Assembly: GCA_020073485.1 (NCBI GenBank)
Contig: JAIQFB010000019.1
Span: forward strand, 62,001 to 126,000
Origin: Terriglobia bacterium
Lineage (GTDB): Bacteria > Acidobacteriota > Terriglobia > Acidiferrales > UBA7541
Length of the DNA stretch: 64,000 nt
Direction: 5' to 3'
Shown here: piece after piece, positions 47,187 through 53,370 of the stretch
Layout of the letters: every line of letters begins with the position of its first letter
How positions within the stretch are numbered: position 1 is the stretch's first letter
Notes under the pieces: generated by a model
What the model was told of the DNA's origin: nothing
The model's input: only the letters and a program-made list of their open reading frames with translations
Database searches by the model: none
Program-made: the position numbers and the translations under genes

Positions 47187-47413
47187 ACAGGTGAAGAATT
47201 ACAGGTGAAGTTTCTCTGCGATTCCGAAGAAAACTCTCTAAAGTATTGAAAAGAATGGTAGGCCCGTGGAGACTCGAACTCCAGACCTCTACCGTGTCAA
47301 AGGGGCGTGAATATGAACTTCCAATAACTTAGAAGGTGTGGTGGACCGCCTAAGTACGTGTAAGTACGGCCAAGCCGAACTTCTTACAGGTGAAATTACA
47401 GGTGAAGAAGTTC
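47187..47413. repeat. Paired ACAGGTGAAG repeats flanking the tRNA fragment
   Basis: ACAGGTGAAG occurs at 47187-47196 and 47201-47210, and again (first copy ACAGGTGAAA) at 47386-47395 and 47398-47407, giving one pair on each side of the tRNA fragment. The right-hand pair sits inside a perfect 9-bp inverted repeat, GAACTTCTT (47377-47385) and AAGAAGTTC (47405-47413). A further direct repeat, TAAGTACG, occurs at 47351 and 47361. Paired short repeats flanking a core resemble integrase arm-type sites, but no integrase is in the window. Confidence 0.6.
47256..47301 (-). pseudogene. 3' fragment of tRNA-Val(GAC); probable island attachment site
   Basis: Read on the minus strand from 47301 to 47256, the sequence is the 3' 46 nt of a tRNA. 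It comprises an anticodon loop TTGACAC (anticodon GAC, Val), the 3' anticodon strand GGTAG, a variable loop, a perfect T-arm TGGAG-TTCGAGT-CTCCA, and the acceptor 3' strand CGGGCCT followed by A-CCA. Upstream of the loop the sequence no longer pairs (CCCCT instead of CTACC), and no D-arm or 5' acceptor strand exists, so the gene is not functional. The break at the anticodon loop is the classic crossover place for tyrosine integrases. By orientation, the chromosome is to the left and the inserted element to the right. Confidence 0.75.
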
Positions 47414-47516
47414 TTGGATAAGCCCAGCAAGGTCCGTGCGAAGGGTAGAGCCTGCAAGATGTCGCAGTGGACTGAGGACACCTATCCGGTTACGCTTTGA
47501 AAGTTTCTAACGAGAA

Positions 47517-48707
47517 CTACTCGACCTTTACCGTAGGGGGCATTCCCTTCAACCAAACAACCTTGGCACCCGCTTGTGCAAACTGATCGTAATTCGTAGC
47601 GCGCGTCGGAATTATTGCGATGGTCTGAAAGTTCACATCCCGCGCGGCGGCGCGCTCAATAACACCGCGCAATCCGGAGTTGTCTAAGTGAGTCGCCATT
47701 TCGTCTAAGATCAAGACCGTCGGCATGTACTTTGCGGAGAATTGTGCAAGTGTCACAGCGATCTCGATAAGAGCGTGAGTAAGTTCGCCGGATGATACCT
47801 GTCCTAGCGATAAGTCAAAATCGTTTCCCCTCAGTCTGAGCATCACCTGAAGCTTTTTCTTTTCGCGTTGAAGGGTAAGCCTCTGAATAAGCTCGTTTTG
47901 GGGTTCGGTCGCTTCTACTAGCTCTGCCATTATTGCGGGAGGGAGCCCAAATACCGCTGAGAGTCGCCCAAGGTCGTTCATGCGCCCCCAATTCCGAATC
48001 TGGCGAAAATCCTTGGGCACTATGAATCGAATACTGAAGGGTTGAAATGGAACTGGTCTGTCATCAATCATATAGTGAATAAATCGATCTTCTTCGATAC
48101 GAAATCCGACAGTCCGTTCTACTGGATCAAAGTACGTAATCTGAACTCTAAGCGGGTTATTAGTGTCAACGGGACTGAGCCAACGTTGAAGCTGTCTCTC
48201 GTCGCCGATTCCCGCAGCCCACTGCCAAAGCGCAGTTTTCCCGGTTTCGTTGTTTCCGGTGATGAGCGTAACTTTGCCAAACTCAAGAGCCGCAGGCGTT
48301 GAGAATAGAGGGCCGCCTTTGATGATCATGCGGTGGAACCAACCTAAGGGTGCGACAACACCGCGCTGTTCTCTCGCAATCCTGGATTCGTGCAGCCTCT
48401 TGTATTCGAATAGGAGCGGAGCAGGAAACTGCTCACCTCGATTGTTATCTATGAGCTTCGCATGTTCGCTACAAAGCCAGATTGCATTTTCGGGACCCGA
48501 TAGATCGTATGGAGTCAGATCTCCCCATCCTCTAGGGCCACCTTTTGAGGCGCTGTAAATATGAGCGGCAACTCCAGTCCGGGAGACTTCCCTTAGTGCA
48601 GGGCCTGGCCCCAGGGTGACCCGTTCGCATCCTGGATAGCTGCACTTGTACGCGCTGCGTGAAGCAACCAACTCTTTAACAGACTCTGTGAATTCTATTC
48701 GTGCCAT
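47517..48707 (-). CDS. HNH nuclease - ABC-type ATPase single-chain protein (defence candidate)
   Basis: 396 residues. The N-terminal HNH-type domain has Cys22/Cys27 (YKCSYPGC), AAHIYSASKGGPRG (His49) and ENAIWLCSEHAKLID (Asn74, Cys79, His82), giving the H-N-H set plus zinc cysteines. The SMC/RecF-like ATPase has Walker A GNNETGKT (151-158), signature SSGE (305-308) and Walker B VLILDE (331-336) followed by ATHLD (D-loop). Septu defence systems use a separate ATPase (PtuA) and HNH nuclease (PtuB); here both activities are in one short chain, nuclease first. Third gene of a three-gene operon, 72 nt after the membrane gene. The DNA is visibly more AT-rich than the chromosome to the left. Confidence 0.82.
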   Translation of the reverse strand: MARIEFTESVKELVASRSAYKCSYPGCERVTLGPGPALREVSRTGVAAHIYSASKGGPRGWGDLTPYDLSGPENAIWLCSEHAKLIDNNRGEQFPAPLLFEYKRLHESRIAREQRGVVAPLGWFHRMIIKGGPLFSTPAALEFGKVTLITGNNETGKTALWQWAAGIGDERQLQRWLSPVDTNNPLRVQITYFDPVERTVGFRIEEDRFIHYMIDDRPVPFQPFSIRFIVPKDFRQIRNWGRMNDLGRLSAVFGLPPAIMAELVEATEPQNELIQRLTLQREKKKLQVMLRLRGNDFDLSLGQVSSGELTHALIEIAVTLAQFSAKYMPTVLILDEMATHLDNSGLRGVIERAAARDVNFQTIAIIPTRATNYDQFAQAGAKVVWLKGMPPTVKVE

Positions 48708-48779
48708 GGTGTCGGATGAGCGATATCTAGGTGTGGCAAGTCACAGTTACTGCCTCTGTTCCTTTAAGATTTGGGCCGC

Positions 48780-49406
48780 CTACTCGGGCGGGTCCGTCGG
48801 ATGCCCAACACCGTAGGTAATGCCTGTTGTGTTAACTGTAGCGCCGGGTGAGTTGTCCAGGAACTCTTTATAGCTTTTGATGCGGTTGCTTCTTAGCCAC
48901 CACAACAAAACGAACGACAGAAGGATAAAAAGGTAGGGCAGACTCCGGGGAAATTCAAAGTTCCCGACTGGTTCATGAATACCCGGCAACACCCGAGCAA
49001 CGAAGTGATAGAAAGTAAAGAGCAGTGCGATTCCTATGCCCAAAGCGTACTGTATCTTAAGATGTGTCAACATCGCGGTTTTAGCGCGATGCTTTCCAAA
49101 ATAATAGTGGATATCCTTCAGGTCGGTACCGCTCAGGAATTGGCGTTCGATGTTCGCGATAATGACCAAGTTCCGGTTATACCAATACGATGCATCGTAC
49201 AGGTGCGCGATCAGCCAAGCGGAAAGCATTATCATCAGCGAACATGCGTAGTCTATCGGGATTATATTTTTTTCCACCAGCGCAAAGACCGCAAAGGCAC
49301 CGACGACGACACCAACCGACTGCCAAACGACGAGAATATGCGTGTCGATGTCGTTGAACATCTGGTCGTACATCCTTAGCAAAAATTCTTTTCTATAGTC
49401 TTCCAT
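48780..49406 (-). CDS. Four-helix membrane protein of unknown function
   Basis: 208 residues with membrane helices at about 24-44, 50-70, 117-137 and 156-172. The 45-residue cytoplasmic loop between helices 2 and 3 is rich in charged and aromatic residues (SYWYNRNL, IERQFLSG, IHYYFGKHR). A short helix (YDQMFNDIDTHI) precedes the first span. I recall similar unnamed proteins, but know no function. The layout of two hairpins with a soluble loop suits an effector or sensor in a defence operon. It overlaps the end of the upstream gene by 14 nt. Confidence 0.8.
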   Translation of the reverse strand: MEDYRKEFLLRMYDQMFNDIDTHILVVWQSVGVVVGAFAVFALVEKNIIPIDYACSLMIMLSAWLIAHLYDASYWYNRNLVIIANIERQFLSGTDLKDIHYYFGKHRAKTAMLTHLKIQYALGIGIALLFTFYHFVARVLPGIHEPVGNFEFPRSLPYLFILLSFVLLWWLRSNRIKSYKEFLDNSPGATVNTTGITYGVGHPTDPPE

Positions 49407-50034
49407 GACTTTCGTAACTGCTCCAAAGCCTGTTGATATTCCTTATCGATTCGCGAATGCACCGTTCGTAACCGCCTGCCGGATGTGGTCTGAACGTCTC
49501 CCCATCGAAGTAATCCCCAAATGCAGCATCAAGAGTGAACCGATTGCAGTCCATGCTCACCACGGGCATGATTTCAGCCAGCCTCCTTTGGATATCAGGA
49601 CGCCCTCCGAGCAGATGGACAGAACGTTTGAAGAATCTAGGGGATATCACAGTGCCACCATAACGCGTTGGAACGCTGTACCCAAGAATAAATTTCTTCG
49701 GAATGTGGCTATCGAGCTTATTCTTCAAGCTAGGATGTTTGGGCACAATGATGACTCGGTCGCAATAGAGACTCAGTTCCCAAGCCTGATCCAGAGTCTT
49801 GGTTAGTTTTCGGGGGTCATCAATATCGAGTGCCACAGTAATTACTGGTCTTGTTGCCTTTGCAGCTTTCAGGTGCCGTTCGAACGAATAGTTCTTCCAT
49901 TCAATGTCTAGAAATCCAACTCTGTCACATCTCCGAACGTCGCGCAGATTCGTATAGCGTGCGCCGGGAAGCCATCCGTACCTTCGCGCTATCCTCAAAA
50001 CGCGATAGCTGTGCGCTACGAATTTGAGGACCAT
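49393..50034 (-). CDS. TIM-barrel-like protein (DUF6610-type; weak TGT/DpdA resemblance)
   Basis: 213 residues, first gene of the island operon. Repeating strand-helix units end in polar loops: GFLDIEWKNY (40-49), PVITVALDI (63-71), RVIIVPKH (93-100), FILGYSVPTRYGG (115-127), HLLGGRPDIQRRL (140-152) and VVSMDCNRFTLDAAFGDYFDG (158-178). The order of a VPTR-like turn, HLLGG and an acidic S-x-D strand recalls tRNA-guanine transglycosylases and the DNA-modifying DpdA, but the zinc site of TGT is not seen. I believe it belongs with DUF6610-type proteins. If related to DpdA it might act on nucleobases; this is inference. Confidence 0.7.
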   Translation of the reverse strand: MVLKFVAHSYRVLRIARRYGWLPGARYTNLRDVRRCDRVGFLDIEWKNYSFERHLKAAKATRPVITVALDIDDPRKLTKTLDQAWELSLYCDRVIIVPKHPSLKNKLDSHIPKKFILGYSVPTRYGGTVISPRFFKRSVHLLGGRPDIQRRLAEIMPVVSMDCNRFTLDAAFGDYFDGETFRPHPAGGYERCIRESIRNINRLWSSYESHGRL

Positions 50035-50181
50035 TCCCTACGCACCCTCATAAATTCTGAAACGTGCACATCTTCATCAAGCCTTGAACTGAAGTGCCCC
50101 AATAATAGCAACCTCAGGGTGGTTTACTTCTTGGAGACTACTACGTATGGTTACGCCAACCCTTAAAGGAGGGACGTGATC

Positions 50182-50457
50182 ATGAAGAAAACCACGAGGA
50201 AAGTGACGAAGGCAAAGGCTGCGGTCAAGGGGCCGAAAAACACAGCCAAAGCCCCGAAGGGAATCCGCGCAAAGGCAAGCCGCCGCACTGCGGAAGGCAA
50301 GTTCACCAAGATCATCTTCAACCAAGTTGGCGGAAAGGAATGCCACCGCTTCGCAGCGATGACATGGAAGGAGCGCGATGGCTTCATGGCGAAGCCCGAG
50401 AACGCCGTTGTCAGGGAACGTTACGAAAAGCACATGGCCTCGGTCGGGGTCAAGTGA
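50182..50457 (+). CDS. Small basic protein, function unknown
   Basis: 91 residues. The first 40 are Lys/Ala-rich (histone-tail-like); the rest is a compact domain containing IFNQVGGKECHRFAAMTWKE and ending in a helix (VVRERYEKHMASVG). ATG 50182 is chosen over GTG 50176 because AGGAGG (50167-50172) is then 9 nt away. It is divergent from the island operon (147-nt shared control region) and overlaps the next start by 4 nt (GTGA), so the two small genes are coupled. Similar pairs occur on plasmids and islands; no function is known to me. Confidence 0.68.
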   Translation: MKKTTRKVTKAKAAVKGPKNTAKAPKGIRAKASRRTAEGKFTKIIFNQVGGKECHRFAAMTWKERDGFMAKPENAVVRERYEKHMASVGVK

Positions 50458-50702
50458 ACAGGTTCAATCCTGGTCAGGTGGTGGCGACGCCCGGTGCCCT
50501 CGCAGCTTTGGAGGTATCGGGCGAATCGCTCTTTGATTACCTCACGCGGCACCTGTCGGGCGACTGGGGAGACGTAAACGCCGAGGACACTCAAGAAAAC
50601 GAACTCAGCCTCAAGCATAGTTGGCGGCTCTTGTCGGCGTACACGCTGAAGAGTGGGACCACGATTTGGGTGATTACGGAGGCTGACCGTTCGTCTACCT
50701 GA
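50454..50702 (+). CDS. Plasmid-related small protein, C-terminus cut by in-frame TGA
   Basis: 82 residues from GTG 50454: FNPGQVVATPGALAALE, FDYLTRHLSGDWGDV, ENELSLKHSWRLLSAYTLK, WVITEADRSST. This is a widespread short protein on plasmids and mobile islands, usually annotated as plasmid-related. Homologues as I remember them continue directly with a block like (C/T)xLLPEEY. Here the codon after RSST is TGA (50700-50702), and the next in-frame codons are ILLPEEYW, then open to TAG at 50862-50864. So a nonsense change (for example TGC to TGA) has removed a conserved end, unless TGA is read through. Confidence 0.75.
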   Translation: MNRFNPGQVVATPGALAALEVSGESLFDYLTRHLSGDWGDVNAEDTQENELSLKHSWRLLSAYTLKSGTTIWVITEADRSST

Positions 50703-51067
50703 ATTTTGTTGCCAGAAGAATATTGGCGTGGGTTCAATGAGCCAAAGCGGGCATTGACGCCAAACATTTCCAAGAGGCGCTCAAGGCAAAGTCCTAATGA
50801 GAGCGAGACTGATCAGGCCCTTGGTCGCAAGATGGCTGAGGGCCTGTTTTATTTTCACATCTAGTAGTAGCGCGTTATGCATCGGAGTTGTTCAGAGTCC
50901 GCCACGACGGTCAGTTTCTGAACTATGCAACGGACAGATTGCTTCCAATTCTCGATCGGCCCATCGCTGTAGGTAGCTCGGTTTCGTCAGGCGATTTCTT
51001 CGAAGGTAAGCGGTGTTTCCGGCAGCGCCGATTTGAGCTCCTGCAAAACATCCGTGCTTCTTCCGCA

Positions 51068-52747
51068 TCAAACCGTTCCCACAAGATGACGTTTCGAGAC
51101 TTCCGGGTAGACCGCGCTTGCACGGTTCAACCCATCAGCGATGCTATTGCACATATTGTCGAGTCCGATGTGCTGCTCAAACTCAGCCTGATGCATGAGT
51201 CTCGTAGGTTGTTCCTTGGCCCCGCAAAGAATGAGTTCTCGTCCCGATTCGTGCACCTTGTCCGCTAAGTTCTCTAATGCCTGGAGACCGGTGGAATCGA
51301 TCGCGGTCATATTTCGCAATCTCAGAATCAGGATCGGGGGCAGGCTGGACAACCGCGATGTGATCTCCTCGATCTTGTCGGTTGCTCCGAACAGGAAAGG
51401 CCCATGAATTCTAAAGATGGCGACGTATGAAGGGATTACCTTGTGCTGTAGGATGTGAACATGTCCTTCACGAACATATTCTTCAGATACTTCCGAGACC
51501 GTGGTGGTTTGCGTGACTTTCCTAATGAAAACCAGCACCGCGAGAATCATACCTGCTTCCACGGCTATTGTCAGATCCGCAAATACCGTCAATAGAAAAG
51601 TGACGAGCCATGTCGCAATCTCCATTCGGGAGAGTTTCAAGAGCTCAGGGATTTCCCCCCACTCACCCATGTTGTAAGAGACAACGAGAAGAATTGCTGC
51701 CAGGACAGACAACGGGATGAATCTTGCCAGGGGAGCGGCGAAGACCACGATGACCAAGAGAGTTAGGGCATGAATCATTCCAGATACCGGAGTTTTTGCC
51801 CCGGAACGGATGTTGGTGGCCGTTCTCGCGATTGCCCCTGTCGCTGGAAGCCCTCCAAACAGCGGAGAAAGAATGTTCGCGACGCCTTGTCCCATAAGTT
51901 CCACGTTTGGATTGTGCTTGTCGCCGCTCATGCGATCGGAGACCACCGCGGACATCAACGATTCGATTGCGCCTAGCATGGCGACTGTGATTGCCGGCGA
52001 AATCAAAGGCCGGAGTAAGTCCACGCGAAAGTGCGGCACCTTAAGCGTTGGTAGCCCTGCGGGAATACCTCCAAAACGCGTGCCAATCGTTTCAACCGGT
52101 AGTTTCAACAGCATGACCGCCGCCGTGCCAACAAAGAGGGCGACGATGTAACCCGGAACTCGTTTTACGTAACGCATGGAAACAATAATCACGGCAAGGG
52201 CTATAATCGCCAGGCCTGTCTCCAATGGCGAGAACGAAGAGAAATTGTGAGCAACCGTCTGCATGCGATCCAGAAATTCACCGGGAACCTTCTCGATTTT
52301 TAGCCCAAAGAAATCCTTGATTTGAGTGCTGGCGATAAGAACCGCGATACCGTTCGTAAAACCGACGACAACCGGGCGCGGCATGAATTTGACGGCCGTG
52401 CCCAAACCCGTTGCGCCCAAAATCAACAGGAGGACACCGGCCATCAGGGTGCACATGAACAGTCCGTCCATGCCATACTTCGCGACGATGCCGAAGACGA
52501 CAACAACGAACGCTCCGGTTGGACCACCAATCTGCGTGGAAGATCCTCCCAAAGCGGAGATCGCAAAGCCCGCGACGATGGCGCAGTACAGGCCTGCTTG
52601 CGGGGGCACGCCCGAAGCAATGGCGAAGGCCATCGCGAGCGGCAGTGCGACGAAACCAACGGTTATGCCTGATAGAAGGTCCGCCACGAACAGGCGCTTC
52701 GAGTAGGACTTCAGGCATAGCACGGATTTGGGCAGCCAGTTATTCAT
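51068..52747 (-). CDS. SulP family anion transporter with STAS domain
   Basis: 559 residues. The UraA-type 7+7 helix fold begins FVADLLSGITVGFVALPLAMAFAIASGV (SulP signature). TM3 has the GGPTGAFVVVV motif, and the second repeat has GLPATGAIARTATNI. The C-terminal STAS domain (about 430-545) has LILRLRNMTAIDSTGLQALE, including the Asp-Ser-Thr-Gly core. SulP proteins carry sulfate, bicarbonate, nitrate or similar ions, often with sodium or protons. It lies behind an ArsR-type regulator on the same strand, with an operator-like dyad in between, and back-to-back with the Ehr-like complex. Bicarbonate or sulfate are both possible. Confidence 0.93.
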   Translation of the reverse strand: MNNWLPKSVLCLKSYSKRLFVADLLSGITVGFVALPLAMAFAIASGVPPQAGLYCAIVAGFAISALGGSSTQIGGPTGAFVVVVFGIVAKYGMDGLFMCTLMAGVLLLILGATGLGTAVKFMPRPVVVGFTNGIAVLIASTQIKDFFGLKIEKVPGEFLDRMQTVAHNFSSFSPLETGLAIIALAVIIVSMRYVKRVPGYIVALFVGTAAVMLLKLPVETIGTRFGGIPAGLPTLKVPHFRVDLLRPLISPAITVAMLGAIESLMSAVVSDRMSGDKHNPNVELMGQGVANILSPLFGGLPATGAIARTATNIRSGAKTPVSGMIHALTLLVIVVFAAPLARFIPLSVLAAILLVVSYNMGEWGEIPELLKLSRMEIATWLVTFLLTVFADLTIAVEAGMILAVLVFIRKVTQTTTVSEVSEEYVREGHVHILQHKVIPSYVAIFRIHGPFLFGATDKIEEITSRLSSLPPILILRLRNMTAIDSTGLQALENLADKVHESGRELILCGAKEQPTRLMHQAEFEQHIGLDNMCNSIADGLNRASAVYPEVSKRHLVGTV

Positions 52748-52832
52748 TGTGTTTTTTCAACATTTATTCCTCTCAGGCCTCCTCCCGTGGAGTCTCGAAC
52801 AGCTTTTCGATTAAAGCTACTGCGTCATCGGC

Positions 52833-52852
52833 ATATGCGAATATCTGCATAT
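52833..52852. promoter_or_regulatory. ArsR-type operator upstream of the SulP gene
   Basis: ATATGCGAATATCTGCATAT is a dyad with perfect 6-bp ends and central ATAT (16 of 20 positions symmetric). It lies between the regulator stop and the SulP start, 86 nt before the latter. It shares the core TGCGAATAT with the palindrome in front of the regulator gene, so the regulator probably controls both promoters. Confidence 0.68.
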
Positions 52853-52875
52853 CTTTGACAAAAAAATAACAATCT

Positions 52876-53205
52876 CTACGACGCTGCCTCCATTTGCTGC
52901 AGCATGTCCCTTACACCGACCAAATGATTGTTGAAAATGTTCTTCGCTACATCGAGAAGCTTGAAAATGGTCCGGTCGGAGACGGAGTAATACACGTTGC
53001 TGCCGGATTTCCGGCCGACCACAATATTGCGCGCTCGCAGAATTGCAAGCTGCTGTGAGACGTTCGCAGGTTCAATTTTCAGAGTTGCGCTGAGCTCATT
53101 CACGCCTTTTTCGCCATCGCGAAGGCAATCGAGGATGCCAATTCGGATCGGATGTGCGAGGGCCTTGAAAAACTCGGCTTTGAAGTTGGCGATCTGCTGT
53201 GGCAT
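52876..53205 (-). CDS. ArsR/SmtB-family transcriptional regulator
   Basis: A 109-residue winged-helix protein. The helices read FFKALAHPIRIGILDCLRDGEKGVNELSATL, then the recognition helix ANVSQQLAILRARNIV and the wing VVGRKSGSNVYYSVSD (given in parts). The metal-binding ELCVCDL box of classic ArsR/SmtB is replaced by GVNELSATL and only one Cys remains (LDCLRDG), so classic metal or two-Cys redox sensing is unlikely. ATG 53205 has AGAGGA about 5 nt upstream and fits the family N-terminus better than ATG 53226. It likely represses itself, the SulP gene and perhaps the divergent complex through the two matching dyads. Confidence 0.9.
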   Translation of the reverse strand: MPQQIANFKAEFFKALAHPIRIGILDCLRDGEKGVNELSATLKIEPANVSQQLAILRARNIVVGRKSGSNVYYSVSDRTIFKLLDVAKNIFNNHLVGVRDMLQQMEAAS

Positions 53206-53237
53206 CTGATTCCTCTGTACATACATACTCTAATCTG

Positions 53238-53251
53238 CGAATATTCGCATG
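53238..53251. promoter_or_regulatory. ArsR-type operator in the regulator/Ehr divergent promoter
   Basis: TGCGAATATTCGCA is a perfect 14-bp palindrome, 32 nt upstream of the regulator start and 120 nt upstream of the first gene of the divergent complex. Nine consecutive bases (TGCGAATAT) recur at 52836-52844 in the dyad before SulP. This is typical of autoregulation by an ArsR-type repressor. Confidence 0.72.
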
Positions 53252-53370
53252 TCAAGCAGGGTTATGGTTTGGCGCGCAGGGATGTTGCCATCGTAACGGA
53301 CGATCCCACGGAAAATTGTGAGACGAAGTTATCCGAAAGTTCTATCATCAGGTCGTCCTGAGCACGACAC

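Larger units (their letters stand above)
46930..47516. other. Junction region with repeats and tRNA fragment
   Basis: 587 bases without a supported CDS between the TPR lipoprotein and the 3' end of the HNH-ATPase gene. Two overlapping small frames near 46926-47114 have arginine-rich, motif-less products. The features that stand out are the tRNA-Val 3' fragment and the paired ACAGGTGAAG repeats described separately. Confidence 0.55.
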
